DNA of 51,397 bases, taken from contig DCJS01000006.1 of the NCBI GenBank assembly GCA_002319955.1, forward strand, positions 1 through 51,397. Reading direction: 5' to 3'. Both the position numbers and the translations under genes were made by a program. Numbering within the stretch: position 1 is the first letter of the stretch; every line of letters starts with the position of its first letter. The stretch is from Flavobacteriales bacterium UBA1694 (GTDB lineage: Bacteria; Bacteroidota; Bacteroidia; Flavobacteriales; Weeksellaceae). The notes below the pieces were generated by a model that saw only the letters and a list, made by a program, of their open reading frames with translations, ran no database searches and had not been told where the DNA came from. Below, one piece after another: positions 41,477-50,614 of the stretch.

Positions 41477-42808
41477 TTAAATTTCACATTCTATCAAAAA
41501 GGAATACTTTTTTGATGTGCAGTTTTGCGCGACAAAGCGACGGTCTTGTCTGAAGGGTAAGACACCTAAAATTTGATTCTGCGAATCGCATAAAATCCAA
41601 ATATTAGATTTTGCTAAAATAGAGATTTTTTCGTCCTTAAAAAACTTAGTAATCTTCTTTTTTCCAATCATGCCGATAGGGTAAAAAATATCGCCCGGTT
41701 TTTTGTGTCGAATTCTTAGTGGGAACTGAATTTTATCTGAATCAAATTGCCATTCAAGGGGGCTGAAATCGGTAAATTGAGCCTTTAATACCGAGGGGAC
41801 CAGTATGTTCCCTTGGAGATCTGTGATGTCGAATTCGAAAGTCGTCTCTGAATCACTACTCAATTCGCGAGTTAAAATTAATTCGTTGCGATTCACATAG
41901 GCCGTTGAGTCCTCGAGCTGGAATTGGCTTCCAGAGATGCAACTAAATACAGAGCTTATTTGCTCAATACTGCGAAATCCAACCGATTTAAGGACTTCAT
42001 GCTGGATCGCTTGAGATTCTAAGCGTAGGGCCCTAAGGTCCAGGGTCTGTGTGTTGCCGTTTTGGTCTGTTGTTTTGTGGTTATTTAAAAAGTCGCTTGC
42101 TCCCTGACTAAGATGCTCTTGAATGGAGCTAAGTATGGAAATGCTTTTTTGGAAGTTTTCTAAAAAATTTGGGCTTGTTTCCTTTAATCTAGGCACGATG
42201 TGATGCCGAATTCGATTTCTAAGGTAGAAGTCGGATTCATTACTAAGGTCTTCACGGAAGTCTATTTGATGGAGTTGAGCGAAGTCATAGACTTGGGTTT
42301 TCGAAAATTGCAATAGCGGTCTTAAGATGCCGTTCTCCTTAGAAGGAATTCCACTTAGGCCTTTGAGGCCACTTCCACGAGAAAGATTGATTATGAAGGT
42401 TTCGAGTTGGTCTTCCATATGGTGCGCCGTGAGAAGTCTCGAGAGTTTCGCTTGCTGTTGGATTCGTTTGAAAAAATCATAACGCAGCGTGCGTGCCCAC
42501 AATTGAATAGATCCCCCAGGTTTATGGTCCGCGACTCCAACCTCGTAAAGGTGCAAGGGAATGGCATTGGCTTGGCAAAATGCCTCAACTGTTTTTTGAT
42601 CTTGGATGGAGGCCTCTTCCCTTAAATGGTAATTTACGTGAGCGATCTCAAATTTAAGCCCTGCTTTTAGACAAAGTGAGGCAAGTACCATAGAATCTAC
42701 GCCCCCACTTACCCCCACTAAGAATGTGTGGGACTCATATAACGGATCTAGGGCTTTCAAGGCTTCCTTAAAAGCTAAAACTGTTAATGGATTTGTTAAA
42801 TAACTCAT
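41477..42808 (-). CDS. tilS: tRNA(Ile)-lysidine synthetase
   Basis: Converts C34 of tRNA-Ile(CAU) to lysidine, so the tRNA reads AUA. The 443-residue protein has the PP-loop SGGVDS (residues 34-39), HHMEDQLETFIINLSRGSG, the RNxxRHxxxP-like LRNRIRHHIVPRL segment and a C-terminal domain with RIRHKKPGDIFYP and KKITKFFKDEKI. It is 15 bases upstream of dsbD and has a TATCTTTG box (42828-42835) ahead of its start. Confidence 0.96.
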   Translation of the reverse strand: MSYLTNPLTVLAFKEALKALDPLYESHTFLVGVSGGVDSMVLASLCLKAGLKFEIAHVNYHLREEASIQDQKTVEAFCQANAIPLHLYEVGVADHKPGGSIQLWARTLRYDFFKRIQQQAKLSRLLTAHHMEDQLETFIINLSRGSGLKGLSGIPSKENGILRPLLQFSKTQVYDFAQLHQIDFREDLSNESDFYLRNRIRHHIVPRLKETSPNFLENFQKSISILSSIQEHLSQGASDFLNNHKTTDQNGNTQTLDLRALRLESQAIQHEVLKSVGFRSIEQISSVFSCISGSQFQLEDSTAYVNRNELILTRELSSDSETTFEFDITDLQGNILVPSVLKAQFTDFSPLEWQFDSDKIQFPLRIRHKKPGDIFYPIGMIGKKKITKFFKDEKISILAKSNIWILCDSQNQILGVLPFRQDRRFVAQNCTSKKYSFLIECEI

Positions 42809-42827
42809 AAAAGTCCGTTAAACAGGG

Positions 42828-42835
42828 CAAAGATA
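42828..42835 (-). promoter_or_regulatory. -7 box for tilS-dsbD
   Basis: TATCTTTG on the minus strand, 19 bases before the tilS start codon. Confidence 0.45.
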
Positions 42836-42859
42836 AGATTTCTTTTGTTCATGAATTTG

Positions 42860-42867
42860 TAAGTTTG
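42860..42867 (+). promoter_or_regulatory. -7 box for the OmpA-family gene
   Basis: TAAGTTTG, 30 bases before the start codon of the OmpA-family lipoprotein gene and divergent to the tilS box. Confidence 0.45.
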
Positions 42868-42897
42868 TCTAAATAAGATTAATCAAACCAAATCATT

Positions 42898-43734
42898 ATG
42901 AAAGTATTTAAGTGGGTAAGTCTCGGTATGGTGGTTCTCACCCTGGCGAGCTGTATTAGCAGAAAGCAGTACGATGAATTAAATTCGAATTTCCAGCAGA
43001 CCTCGGAGCGTCTCTCACAAAGTGAAACTCAAAACAGAGATTTGCAGGCTCAAAATACGCGCCTCGACAGTGAGAATAATTTACTCAAAGGTCAACAGGA
43101 CGCTCTGAAATCATCCTTGGATGCCTGCTTATCCAATGCGGGGAAAGGCTCTCAGAATATTGACAAATTAATTGGAGAAATAAATTCTTCCAACCAATAT
43201 ATAAAGCAGTTGATTTCGAGCAATGCGAAAAACGACAGTTTAAACCTTGCGCTTTCAAACAAACTGAAACGCTCACTTGACAATATTGCAGATCAAGATG
43301 TCCAAGTGAAAGTCCTTAAAGGGGTGGTGATGATCTCACTTTCCGATAAAATGCTCTACAATACAGGAGACTATAAAGTTCTGCCTGAGGCGCGCGAGGT
43401 CTTAGGGAAAGTGGCAGCAGTAGTTAATGACTACGACACCTATTCGGTCCTTATTGAAGGGAATACCGATACGATGCCTTTAAATTCCGCTAATTTACCC
43501 AGAGACAATTGGGATCTTTCCGCATTGCGAGGGACTTCGATTGCTAAAATTCTTCAAAACGAATTTGGTGTGAATCCATCTCGAATGACTGCCGGTGGAC
43601 GAAGCGAGTACAATCCGAAGACCACCAACGCTTCGGTATCCGGACGTGCAGAAAATAGACGTACTGAAATTATTATCATGCCTAAACTTGATGAGTTCAT
43701 GAGGTTAATGGATATTGCTCCTGCAAAGAACTAA
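42898..43734 (+). CDS. OmpA-family lipoprotein
   Basis: A 278-residue outer-membrane lipoprotein. The signal ends in LASC (Cys19); residues 25-75 form a coiled coil rich in Gln, Ser and Leu (ERLSQSETQNRDLQAQNTRL), and the C-terminal half (about residues 140-265) is an OmpA/MotB peptidoglycan-binding domain with IEGNTDTMPLNS, LSALRGTSIAKIL and GRAENRRTEI. It likely tethers the outer membrane to peptidoglycan. It has its own promoter box and a strong terminator. Confidence 0.94.
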   Translation: MKVFKWVSLGMVVLTLASCISRKQYDELNSNFQQTSERLSQSETQNRDLQAQNTRLDSENNLLKGQQDALKSSLDACLSNAGKGSQNIDKLIGEINSSNQYIKQLISSNAKNDSLNLALSNKLKRSLDNIADQDVQVKVLKGVVMISLSDKMLYNTGDYKVLPEAREVLGKVAAVVNDYDTYSVLIEGNTDTMPLNSANLPRDNWDLSALRGTSIAKILQNEFGVNPSRMTAGGRSEYNPKTTNASVSGRAENRRTEIIIMPKLDEFMRLMDIAPAKN

Positions 43735-43757
43735 AATTTTCGTTATTAAATAGAAGG

Positions 43758-43790
43758 GCTTACCAATTCTTAGAATTGGTAAGCTTTTTT
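43758..43790 (+). terminator. Terminator after the OmpA-family gene
   Basis: An inverted repeat GCTTACCAATTCT/AGAATTGGTAAGC (43758-43784) with a minimal loop is followed by six T residues, 23 bases past the stop codon. Confidence 0.88.
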
Positions 43791-43803
43791 GTTTCAAAAA
43801 TTG

Positions 43804-43811
43804 TAATTTTG
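43804..43811 (+). promoter_or_regulatory. -7 box for the O-methyltransferase gene
   Basis: TAATTTTG, 17 bases before the start codon, immediately after the preceding terminator. Confidence 0.5.
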
Positions 43812-43828
43812 ACTAAAGTATTTACACC

Positions 43829-44476
43829 ATGAGTTTTTTTGAGGAAAATTTACCGCTAATGGATCGCTATCTGGAGGCCCATGCTTCAGCAGAGCCAGAG
43901 CTACTTCGCTTACTGAGGCGTGAAACCTACCAAAAGACCACGCAGCCCCATATGATTTCGGGGTACCAACAAGGTCGATTTCTTTCCTTAATTTCAAAAA
44001 TAAAGCGGCCCAAATCTATATTGGAAATAGGAACCTTTACCGGGTATGCTACCTTATGTCTTGGGGAGGGCCTTGACCCTAAGGGAATGATCATCACTTT
44101 AGATGTGAATGAAGACTTAGCCTACCTTCCCAAATCCTACTTTGAGCGTAGTGCACTTTCGGATCAGATTGATTTTAGAATTCAAAATGCCCTAGAGTAT
44201 TTGGATGAGTGTGATCAAACTTTTGACCTTGTATTTATAGACGCTGATAAAGAAAATTATGTCACTTATTTTAAGAAGATAAAAGAGCGCTTAAATCCAG
44301 GGGGCCTACTTATTTTTGACAATGTTCTGTGGTATGGCAAAGTTCTTGAGTCCGAGCCAAAATTAAAATCGACTAAAGTCATTCAAGAATTAAATGAATT
44401 AATTGCAAGGGATGAAAGTTTTGAAAATCTTATTTTACCTTTGCGCGATGGGATTCATTTGGCCGTAAAACTTTAG
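43829..44476 (+). CDS. SAM-dependent O-methyltransferase (COMT-like)
   Basis: A 215-residue class I methyltransferase of the catechol/caffeoyl-CoA O-methyltransferase family (YrrM type). SAM-binding ILEIGTFTGYATLCLGEGL (about residues 65-83), the metal-site VFIDADKENY and DNVLWYGKV, and the C-terminal LPLRDGIHLAVKL are present. Bacterial members act on phenolic substrates or tRNA wobble hydroxyuridine (TrmR), so the substrate is open. The NlpC/P60-like gene follows 37 bases later. Confidence 0.92.
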   Translation: MSFFEENLPLMDRYLEAHASAEPELLRLLRRETYQKTTQPHMISGYQQGRFLSLISKIKRPKSILEIGTFTGYATLCLGEGLDPKGMIITLDVNEDLAYLPKSYFERSALSDQIDFRIQNALEYLDECDQTFDLVFIDADKENYVTYFKKIKERLNPGGLLIFDNVLWYGKVLESEPKLKSTKVIQELNELIARDESFENLILPLRDGIHLAVKL

Positions 44477-44513
44477 TGTGACGGCTCACAAGGTGATGAT
44501 TAGATCTGTATTT

Positions 44514-45227
44514 ATGAAAAAGGCAATTTGTATTGAAGCAGTGGCTGCGATCCGAGTCCAAGATTCGCCCCAGGCGCAAATGGTAAGTCAGGCGCTCTAT
44601 GGAGAATCAATGGACGTGTTAGAGCTTAGTAGGCATGGGGCAAAAATTGCGCTTCATGCGGATGGGCAGCAAGGGTGGGTCGCGCTCAATCAGATCGCTC
44701 TTGTAGAGGATGATCGCCATACGGCGCGCCAAACAAAGGTAGTCACCAAGCGGTTCCTAGAAACGCCTATCGAGGGGTTGAACTGCTTGCTTTCTATGGG
44801 ATCAGAACTTGAGTCGAACGTTTCAGCGTTAGGCGAGTCTCCTGTTACCGACGTCAAGGTACTCGCGGAGTCCTTATTGGGAGCCCCTTTTTTGGAAGGA
44901 GGAAGGAGTTGTTTTGGTCTAGACGGCCCGGCGCTTGTTCAGCTAGTGTTTAAGAGTGTTGGCCTCTACTTGCCAAGGCAAGCAGAAGACCAATCGGCCC
45001 TTGGTGAGGTCTTATCTTTTGTTGAAGAATCCCAAATTGGCGATTTGGCTTTTTTTGAAAACAATGAGGGCCAAATAGACCATGCAGGTATTATGATTGA
45101 GGACCAGAAAATCATCCACGCTTATGGCCGTGTTCGACTAGACCGACTTGACTCATCTGGAATATTTAATACCGAATTAAATGCGCATTCTCATAAGCTT
45201 CGTTTTATAAAGAGAATCTTAACTTAA
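44514..45227 (+). CDS. NlpC/P60 (C40)-like protein lacking the catalytic cysteine
   Basis: A 237-residue protein from the ATG at 44514; a GTG frame opens at 44478. An SH3-like region (about residues 5-65, LYGESMDVLELSRHGAKIAL, QQGWVALNQI) precedes an NlpC/P60 domain (about residues 115-235). The usual FGxDCSGxxQ active site reads FGLDGPALVQ, putting Gly138 where the nucleophile cysteine belongs. The His190 (IDHAGIM) and His202 (IIHAYG) positions are kept. Cys133 lies five residues earlier but is not at the known position. No signal peptide is seen. It may be a non-catalytic peptidoglycan-binding relative. Confidence 0.85.
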   Translation: MKKAICIEAVAAIRVQDSPQAQMVSQALYGESMDVLELSRHGAKIALHADGQQGWVALNQIALVEDDRHTARQTKVVTKRFLETPIEGLNCLLSMGSELESNVSALGESPVTDVKVLAESLLGAPFLEGGRSCFGLDGPALVQLVFKSVGLYLPRQAEDQSALGEVLSFVEESQIGDLAFFENNEGQIDHAGIMIEDQKIIHAYGRVRLDRLDSSGIFNTELNAHSHKLRFIKRILT

Positions 45228-45256
45228 CCCTCGAAAGACGAATTAGGCCACGACAA

Positions 45257-46516
45257 ATGAAGGTACTCTACCCCCTTTTTATTTGGTTACTTAAACTAGG
45301 GTTCCTTTTTGGAGCCCGGTTTAATAAAAAATTGAAACTTGGTCTCGAAGGACGCAGAAAGAGCCTATCGATTGTTCAATCCCGTTTTTCAGTAAACGAC
45401 CAAGTGCTCTGGATGCATGCCGCGAGTTTAGGAGAGTATGAACAGGGACTTCCTGTTTTGGAGGCACTTGAAGGGCAGTATCCCCATTACAAAACATTAA
45501 TCACTTTCTTTTCGCCCTCAGGGTACGAACACATAGCAAAAAAACAGCAAAACCCCAATCGGGTTTTGTGTTATTTGCCTTTTGACTTAAAGCGGGAGAT
45601 TCAGCCTTTTATTAAAAGTTTTGAAACAAAGGTTTTTTTCACCGTTAAGTACGACTACTGGTACACGCTTCTGGGTGAATTAAATAGAGCTGGAGCGCAA
45701 CTCTACGTGGTGTCAGCCCTTTTTTATAAGAATCAGGCATTTTTCAAACCGGGTGGACGGGTCTTAGCCCAGGCGCTCCAAAAACGAATTCATTGGTTTT
45801 TTCACCAAACAGCAAAATCGTTTCAATCCGCGGTAAATCTCGGGATTCCCCAAGGGTCTGTTACCGGGGACACCCGCTTTGACCGCGTTCGAGAGACCGC
45901 CTCACAGGCTTCACCTATTGCTTATATTCAGGAGTTTAAGGCCCAGAGCACTCTAATCGTATTTGGGAGCAGTTGGGAGGCTGAGGAGAAGCTTGCCTAT
46001 TCAATTATTCAAGCAAGGCCTGAGACAAAAATAGTTCTTGCGCCCCACGACTTAAAGCGAGTAAAGCGGCTTACGGAATTATTTCCACACGCCTTATTGT
46101 ATTCGACCCTTGACAAGCAAAGCCCTGAGCGTATTCAAAAGGCGCCAGTTTTAATAATAGATTCTATCGGACTTCTTTCAAAACTCTATCAATACGGGGA
46201 TCTTGCGCTCGTTGGAGGAGGGTTTCATTCAAAGGGCCTTCATAATTGTTTAGAAGCAGCATCCTTTGGAATTCCCGTGTTTTTTGGAAATCAGTATAAA
46301 GAGAACCCAGAAGCCGATGCAATCGTTTTGCTCGATGCTGGGCGGAGCTTTGAAGATGAAGTTAAGGCCTTGGAGTTTCTAGCCTCCCTTTTGGTCGATC
46401 CTTTGAGACTTAAATCGATGGGAGAGAATGCAAGACGTTATGTCGAATCCCAACCCTACAGTTCAAAGCTGATTTTGGAAAAAATCCAAGAAATGAATTC
46501 GCCGCACATTGTGTAA
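45257..46516 (+). CDS. waaA: 3-deoxy-D-manno-octulosonic acid transferase
   Basis: Transfers Kdo from CMP-Kdo to lipid A precursors at the inner membrane. The 419-residue GT30/GT-B protein starts with a membrane-anchoring hydrophobic helix, then has WMHAASLGEYEQGLPVLEAL with the catalytic Glu, FFTVKYDYWYTLL, the IVFGSSWEAEEKL linker and the donor-binding GGGFHSKGLHNCLEAASFGI. The KYDYWY variant of the second motif is the form I expect in Bacteroidetes. It implies a Kdo-containing lipid A core. It lies 29 bases after the NlpC/P60-like gene. Confidence 0.95.
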   Translation: MKVLYPLFIWLLKLGFLFGARFNKKLKLGLEGRRKSLSIVQSRFSVNDQVLWMHAASLGEYEQGLPVLEALEGQYPHYKTLITFFSPSGYEHIAKKQQNPNRVLCYLPFDLKREIQPFIKSFETKVFFTVKYDYWYTLLGELNRAGAQLYVVSALFYKNQAFFKPGGRVLAQALQKRIHWFFHQTAKSFQSAVNLGIPQGSVTGDTRFDRVRETASQASPIAYIQEFKAQSTLIVFGSSWEAEEKLAYSIIQARPETKIVLAPHDLKRVKRLTELFPHALLYSTLDKQSPERIQKAPVLIIDSIGLLSKLYQYGDLALVGGGFHSKGLHNCLEAASFGIPVFFGNQYKENPEADAIVLLDAGRSFEDEVKALEFLASLLVDPLRLKSMGENARRYVESQPYSSKLILEKIQEMNSPHIV

Positions 46517-46548
46517 AAGGGTGGAGCGGTTTTTTCAATTCAAAATCC

Positions 46549-46556
46549 TAAATTTG
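46549..46556 (+). promoter_or_regulatory. -7 box for leuS
   Basis: TAAATTTG, 42 bases before the leuS start codon, matches TAnnTTTG. No clear -33 element. Confidence 0.45.
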
Positions 46557-46598
46557 TAGCTTGCACAAATCAAGTTTAATTTAATTTATAAAAGCATA

Positions 46599-49409
46599 AT
46601 GTTCTACGATCACCAGACCATTGAGAAAAAATGGCAAGACTATTGGCGTGATACCCAAACCTACAAAACCGATGCGGATTTAACGAAACCGAAATTTTAT
46701 GCGCTCGATATGTTTCCCTATCCTTCAGGGGCAGGACTGCATGTAGGTCATCCCTTAGGCTATATTGCCTCGGACATTTATGCGCGGTATAAAAGGCATC
46801 AAGGCTTTAATGTTTTGCATCCGATTGGGTACGATTCCTTTGGTCTGCCTGCAGAGCAGTACGCCATTCAAACGGGTCAGCACCCGGCTGTGACCACTGA
46901 GCAGAACATTGCACGCTACGAGCAGCAGTTAAAACGTCTTGGCTTCTCGTTTGATTGGAGTCGAGAGCTAAGAACTTCTGATGCGGCCTATTATCGGTGG
47001 ACGCAGTGGATTTTTATTGAATTTTTCCATTCGTGGTATAACTTAAATACGGATAAGGCCGAATCGATTGAGACCTTGGCTGCGCATTTTGCCGCGCACG
47101 GAACTCAAGAACTTAGGGCCGCGCAGGGGGAGTCCCTTGAATTTACCGCTGAGGAGTGGACACAGGCCTCGCCCGAAGATCAGCAAGATATTCTACTTAA
47201 CTACCGACTAGCCTACCGAGCAGAAACCACCGTAAACTGGTGTCCTGGCCTTGGGACGGTTCTAGCAAACGACGAAATAAAAGATGGGAAGTCGGAGCGT
47301 GGTGGCTTTCCAGTTTACCAAAAGAAAATGATGCAGTGGAGTATGCGTATTACAGCTTACTCTGAGCGGCTACTTTCGGGTCTAGAGGGTCTGGATTGGC
47401 CAGAACCACTTAAGGATTCTCAAACGTATTGGATTGGGAAATCTCAGGGGGCTAAAGTGCGCTTTTCAACGCAAAGTGGGGAGTCAATTGAAGTCTTTAC
47501 CACACGTCCGGACACGCTCTTTGGAGCGACTTTCATGGTGCTTGCACCGGAACACCCCCTGGTAGAAAAACTTACAATTGAGTCGGAACTCGATTCGGTG
47601 AATACCTATGTGAAGGAGACTCAGAAAAAAAGCGAAAGAGACCGAATGACTGAGGTTAAGATCGTCACTGGGGCTTTTACAGGAAGCTATGCGATTAATC
47701 CCTTCACCCAGGAATTAATGCCGATCTATATTTCGGATTATGTTCTGATGGGTTACGGTACAGGCGCTGTCATGGCGGTTCCAGCCCACGACGAAAGGGA
47801 TCACCGTTTTGCCAAAGCCTTTGGGCTTCCCATTGTCAGTGTTATCAAAAATGAAGTAGATCTTAGCTTGGAATCCTTTGATTCTAAAGACTCTGTTTGT
47901 GAAAACTCTCAGTTTCTGGACGGACTTAATTATGAGTTAGCTAAAGCACGCATGATTGAAGAAATACAGTCTCGAGGCATTGGAGAGGGAACGACCAATT
48001 ACAGACAAAGGGACGCAATATTCTCAAGACAACGCTATTGGGGGGAACCCGTTCCAATTTATTATAAGCAGGGGCTCCCCTATACACTTCCTAAAGAAGC
48101 GCTCCCATTAGAACTCCCTAAAGTTGAAAATTATTTACCTACGCCGGAGGGTGATCCGCCCCTTGGTAATGCACTTAATTTTGGCTGGGATGAACTGAAT
48201 CAAAAAGTTGTTGAAAGCCGTTTGATTGATGACAGCACTGTTTTCGCCTTAGAGCTCTCTACGATGCCCGGTTGGGCCGGAAGCTCTTGGTACTTCCTTC
48301 GTTATATGGATCCAAGCAATACCACTGAATTTGTTGAGGCAGATTTAGCCAAATATTGGGGCGCTGTCGATTTGTATATTGGGGGTAGCGAGCACGCCAC
48401 TGGCCACTTGCTTTACTCTCGATTTTGGAATATGTTCTTGTATGACCGGGGATGGGCTGAGGTCCAAGAGCCCTTTAAGAAGTTAATCAACCAAGGGATG
48501 ATCCTTGGGATGAGCGCTTTTGTCTACCGAATTGAAGGCACGCAAACTTTCGTATCTAAAAATTTAATTGCGGATCATAAGACTCAGAAGCTTCATGTCG
48601 ATGTGTCGCTACTTAAGGGAGCGACTGATGAACTTGATTTAGAAAAGTTTAAAGTATGGCGAAAGGAATTTAATGAGGCAGAATTTATTTTAGAAGACGG
48701 CAAATACCTAACGGAACGTGAGGTCGAAAAGATGTCCAAATCAAAATTTAATGTGGTGAATCCAGATGAGATTTGTGACGAGTACGGGGCCGATGCGCTT
48801 CGACTTTATGAAATGTTTCTGGGACCCTTAGAGCAGAGCAAACCTTGGAATACCCAGGGCTTATCTGGTGTCTACGGCTTTTTGAAAAAGTTTTACAATC
48901 TGTATTTTGAAGGGGACACCTTAAGCATTAGTGAAGAGCATGCCACAAAGGAAGAGTTAAAAATTCTTCACACCTTGATTAAGAAAGTGATTTACGATCT
49001 CGAGCACTTCTCGTTCAATACCTCCGTGTCTCAGTTTATGATTGCAGTCAATGAACTAAACCGGCTTAAGTCTAACAAGCGGGCCATCCTTGAGCCTCTT
49101 GCAATTTTGATAGCGCCTTATGCGCCACATATTTGTGAAGAACTTTGGGGTCTTCTAGGACATAAAACCACGATTGAGTTCACACCCTATCCGCAACTTA
49201 ATGAATCGTATTTAACTGAGGATGAAATTGATTATCCCGTTAGTTTTAATGGGAAAATGCGATTTAAAATGACCTTAGATGCGGGTTTGAGTGTCGATCA
49301 GATCCAAAAACTTATTTTAGAGGAGCCACGAACTCTAGCACAGTTGGCGGGAAATTCACCGAAAAAAGTAATTATCGTTCCGAAAAAAATTATTAATATT
49401 GTAGTCTAA
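46599..49409 (+). CDS. leuS: Leucine--tRNA ligase
   Basis: Class I synthetase charging tRNA-Leu, 936 residues. The HIGH-type motif (DMFPYPSGAGLHVGHPLGY, residues 37-55), the CP1 editing domain (VFTTRPDTLFGATFMVLAPEHPL, near residue 303, and GTGAVMAVPAHDERD near 388), the STMPGWAGSSWYFLRYMDP segment and the KMSKSKFNVVNPDE motif near residue 711 are intact. It is longer than E. coli LeuS (860) owing to insertions near residues 155-205 and 640-700. It is probably monocistronic. Confidence 0.97.
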   Translation: MFYDHQTIEKKWQDYWRDTQTYKTDADLTKPKFYALDMFPYPSGAGLHVGHPLGYIASDIYARYKRHQGFNVLHPIGYDSFGLPAEQYAIQTGQHPAVTTEQNIARYEQQLKRLGFSFDWSRELRTSDAAYYRWTQWIFIEFFHSWYNLNTDKAESIETLAAHFAAHGTQELRAAQGESLEFTAEEWTQASPEDQQDILLNYRLAYRAETTVNWCPGLGTVLANDEIKDGKSERGGFPVYQKKMMQWSMRITAYSERLLSGLEGLDWPEPLKDSQTYWIGKSQGAKVRFSTQSGESIEVFTTRPDTLFGATFMVLAPEHPLVEKLTIESELDSVNTYVKETQKKSERDRMTEVKIVTGAFTGSYAINPFTQELMPIYISDYVLMGYGTGAVMAVPAHDERDHRFAKAFGLPIVSVIKNEVDLSLESFDSKDSVCENSQFLDGLNYELAKARMIEEIQSRGIGEGTTNYRQRDAIFSRQRYWGEPVPIYYKQGLPYTLPKEALPLELPKVENYLPTPEGDPPLGNALNFGWDELNQKVVESRLIDDSTVFALELSTMPGWAGSSWYFLRYMDPSNTTEFVEADLAKYWGAVDLYIGGSEHATGHLLYSRFWNMFLYDRGWAEVQEPFKKLINQGMILGMSAFVYRIEGTQTFVSKNLIADHKTQKLHVDVSLLKGATDELDLEKFKVWRKEFNEAEFILEDGKYLTEREVEKMSKSKFNVVNPDEICDEYGADALRLYEMFLGPLEQSKPWNTQGLSGVYGFLKKFYNLYFEGDTLSISEEHATKEELKILHTLIKKVIYDLEHFSFNTSVSQFMIAVNELNRLKSNKRAILEPLAILIAPYAPHICEELWGLLGHKTTIEFTPYPQLNESYLTEDEIDYPVSFNGKMRFKMTLDAGLSVDQIQKLILEEPRTLAQLAGNSPKKVIIVPKKIINIVV

Positions 49410-49570
49410 TTGTCAATTTTAGCGAAAAAATATTGATGATTTCGAAAAAATAAAGTTTGATATTTTCAAATGTATAGAGATTTAATCCCAAGTGGATATA
49501 ATTCGTATTTTTTCGCAATTAATTTGCTAACTTCTCAATGTTAAATTAAATTAACATAGGAAAAAAAAAT

Positions 49571-49642
49571 ATGAACTTTCAGTTAAACTCTTGCATTAGT
49601 AAAAAATTTGCCTTTATTTTACCGCTCGAAAATAAAAAATAA
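49571..49642 (+). CDS. Possible 23-residue leader peptide upstream of exbB
   Basis: A short frame with ATG at 49571, preceded by an A-rich stretch (AGGAAAAAAAAAT), encoding 23 residues (starts MNFQLNSCISKKF) and ending 24 bases before exbB. The 256-base leuS-exbB gap is AT-rich and otherwise shows no clear feature or hairpin. Whether this ORF is translated is unknown; chance is the main alternative. Confidence 0.2.
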   Translation: MNFQLNSCISKKFAFILPLENKK

Positions 49643-49665
49643 TAACAATTATAATTTAGTTAAAT

Positions 49666-50532
49666 ATGGAAATGAATGTTTCAAACACAGAGGAGCAAGT
49701 AGTTGCTAAAAAGTCAGGAGGGTTAAAACCTGCGTTAATTATTCCAATTCTATTCGTGGTTGGGCTTTCTATTTACTGGTTCATACTAGGGAATACAGGG
49801 AACTTCTCACCAGATGCTAGAATTGATGGTGCAAGTTCTGTAGCCTTTACCGACATTGAAAGGTCAGAATTGCATCCAAGTGGCACTTTAGGTATCATTT
49901 ACATGGGTGGTGTAATTATCCCAGTTCTAATTACGTTCATGCTTATTGTATTAGTTTTTGCAATTGAGCGTGCTATAATGTTGAAAAAAGCAGCTGGCCA
50001 AGGTAACCTAGACGAATTTGTTCTTAATATCAGAAAACTCCTTAATGAAGGAAACATTGATGAGGCAATGGAAGAGTGCGACAAGCAAAGAGGTACTGTA
50101 GGGAACGTTGTAAAAGAAGGTTTAACTTCTTACAAAGCGTTATCCCACGATACATCAATGACTAAGGAGCAGAAAATGGTTGCGCTTAACAAATCAATCG
50201 AAGAAGCTACTACCCTTGAAATGCCAATGCTTGAAAAGAACATGATGATTCTTTCAACTTTAGGTACTGTGGCAACCCTAGTTGCTCTATTAGGTACAGT
50301 AATGGGGATGATCTCTGCCTTTAGCGCCTTAGGTGAAGGTGGTGGAACTCCAGACTCTGCGAAATTATCAGTAGGTATTTCTGAAGCCCTTATCAACACG
50401 GCTTTAGGTATTGGTACTTCTGCAGTAGCAATTATCTTCTACAACTATTTTACTTCTAAGATTGACGGACTGACATTCAAGATCGACGAGATCGCAATGT
50501 CTATCCAACAGTCATTTGCAGAACACCAATAA
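49666..50532 (+). CDS. exbB: MotA/TolQ/ExbB proton channel family protein
   Basis: A 288-residue inner-membrane channel of the TonB/Tol energising complexes. A first membrane helix (about residues 25-43), a periplasmic segment, a second helix (about 80-105), a cytoplasmic domain with EGNIDEAMEECDKQRGTVGNVVKEG, and the family core LSTLGTVATLVALLGTVMGMI with GISEALINTALGIGTSAVAII are visible. The length exceeds E. coli ExbB, as usual in Bacteroidetes. Two ExbD genes follow. The start could also be the ATG two codons later. Confidence 0.93.
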   Translation: MEMNVSNTEEQVVAKKSGGLKPALIIPILFVVGLSIYWFILGNTGNFSPDARIDGASSVAFTDIERSELHPSGTLGIIYMGGVIIPVLITFMLIVLVFAIERAIMLKKAAGQGNLDEFVLNIRKLLNEGNIDEAMEECDKQRGTVGNVVKEGLTSYKALSHDTSMTKEQKMVALNKSIEEATTLEMPMLEKNMMILSTLGTVATLVALLGTVMGMISAFSALGEGGGTPDSAKLSVGISEALINTALGIGTSAVAIIFYNYFTSKIDGLTFKIDEIAMSIQQSFAEHQ

Positions 50533-50614
50533 GACGGTGTGAAGATTAACTCGTGCTTATGCATGGGCTTAATTGGCAGAATTTTTTAGAAGTTTAATAA
50601 ATAATAAAGATATA

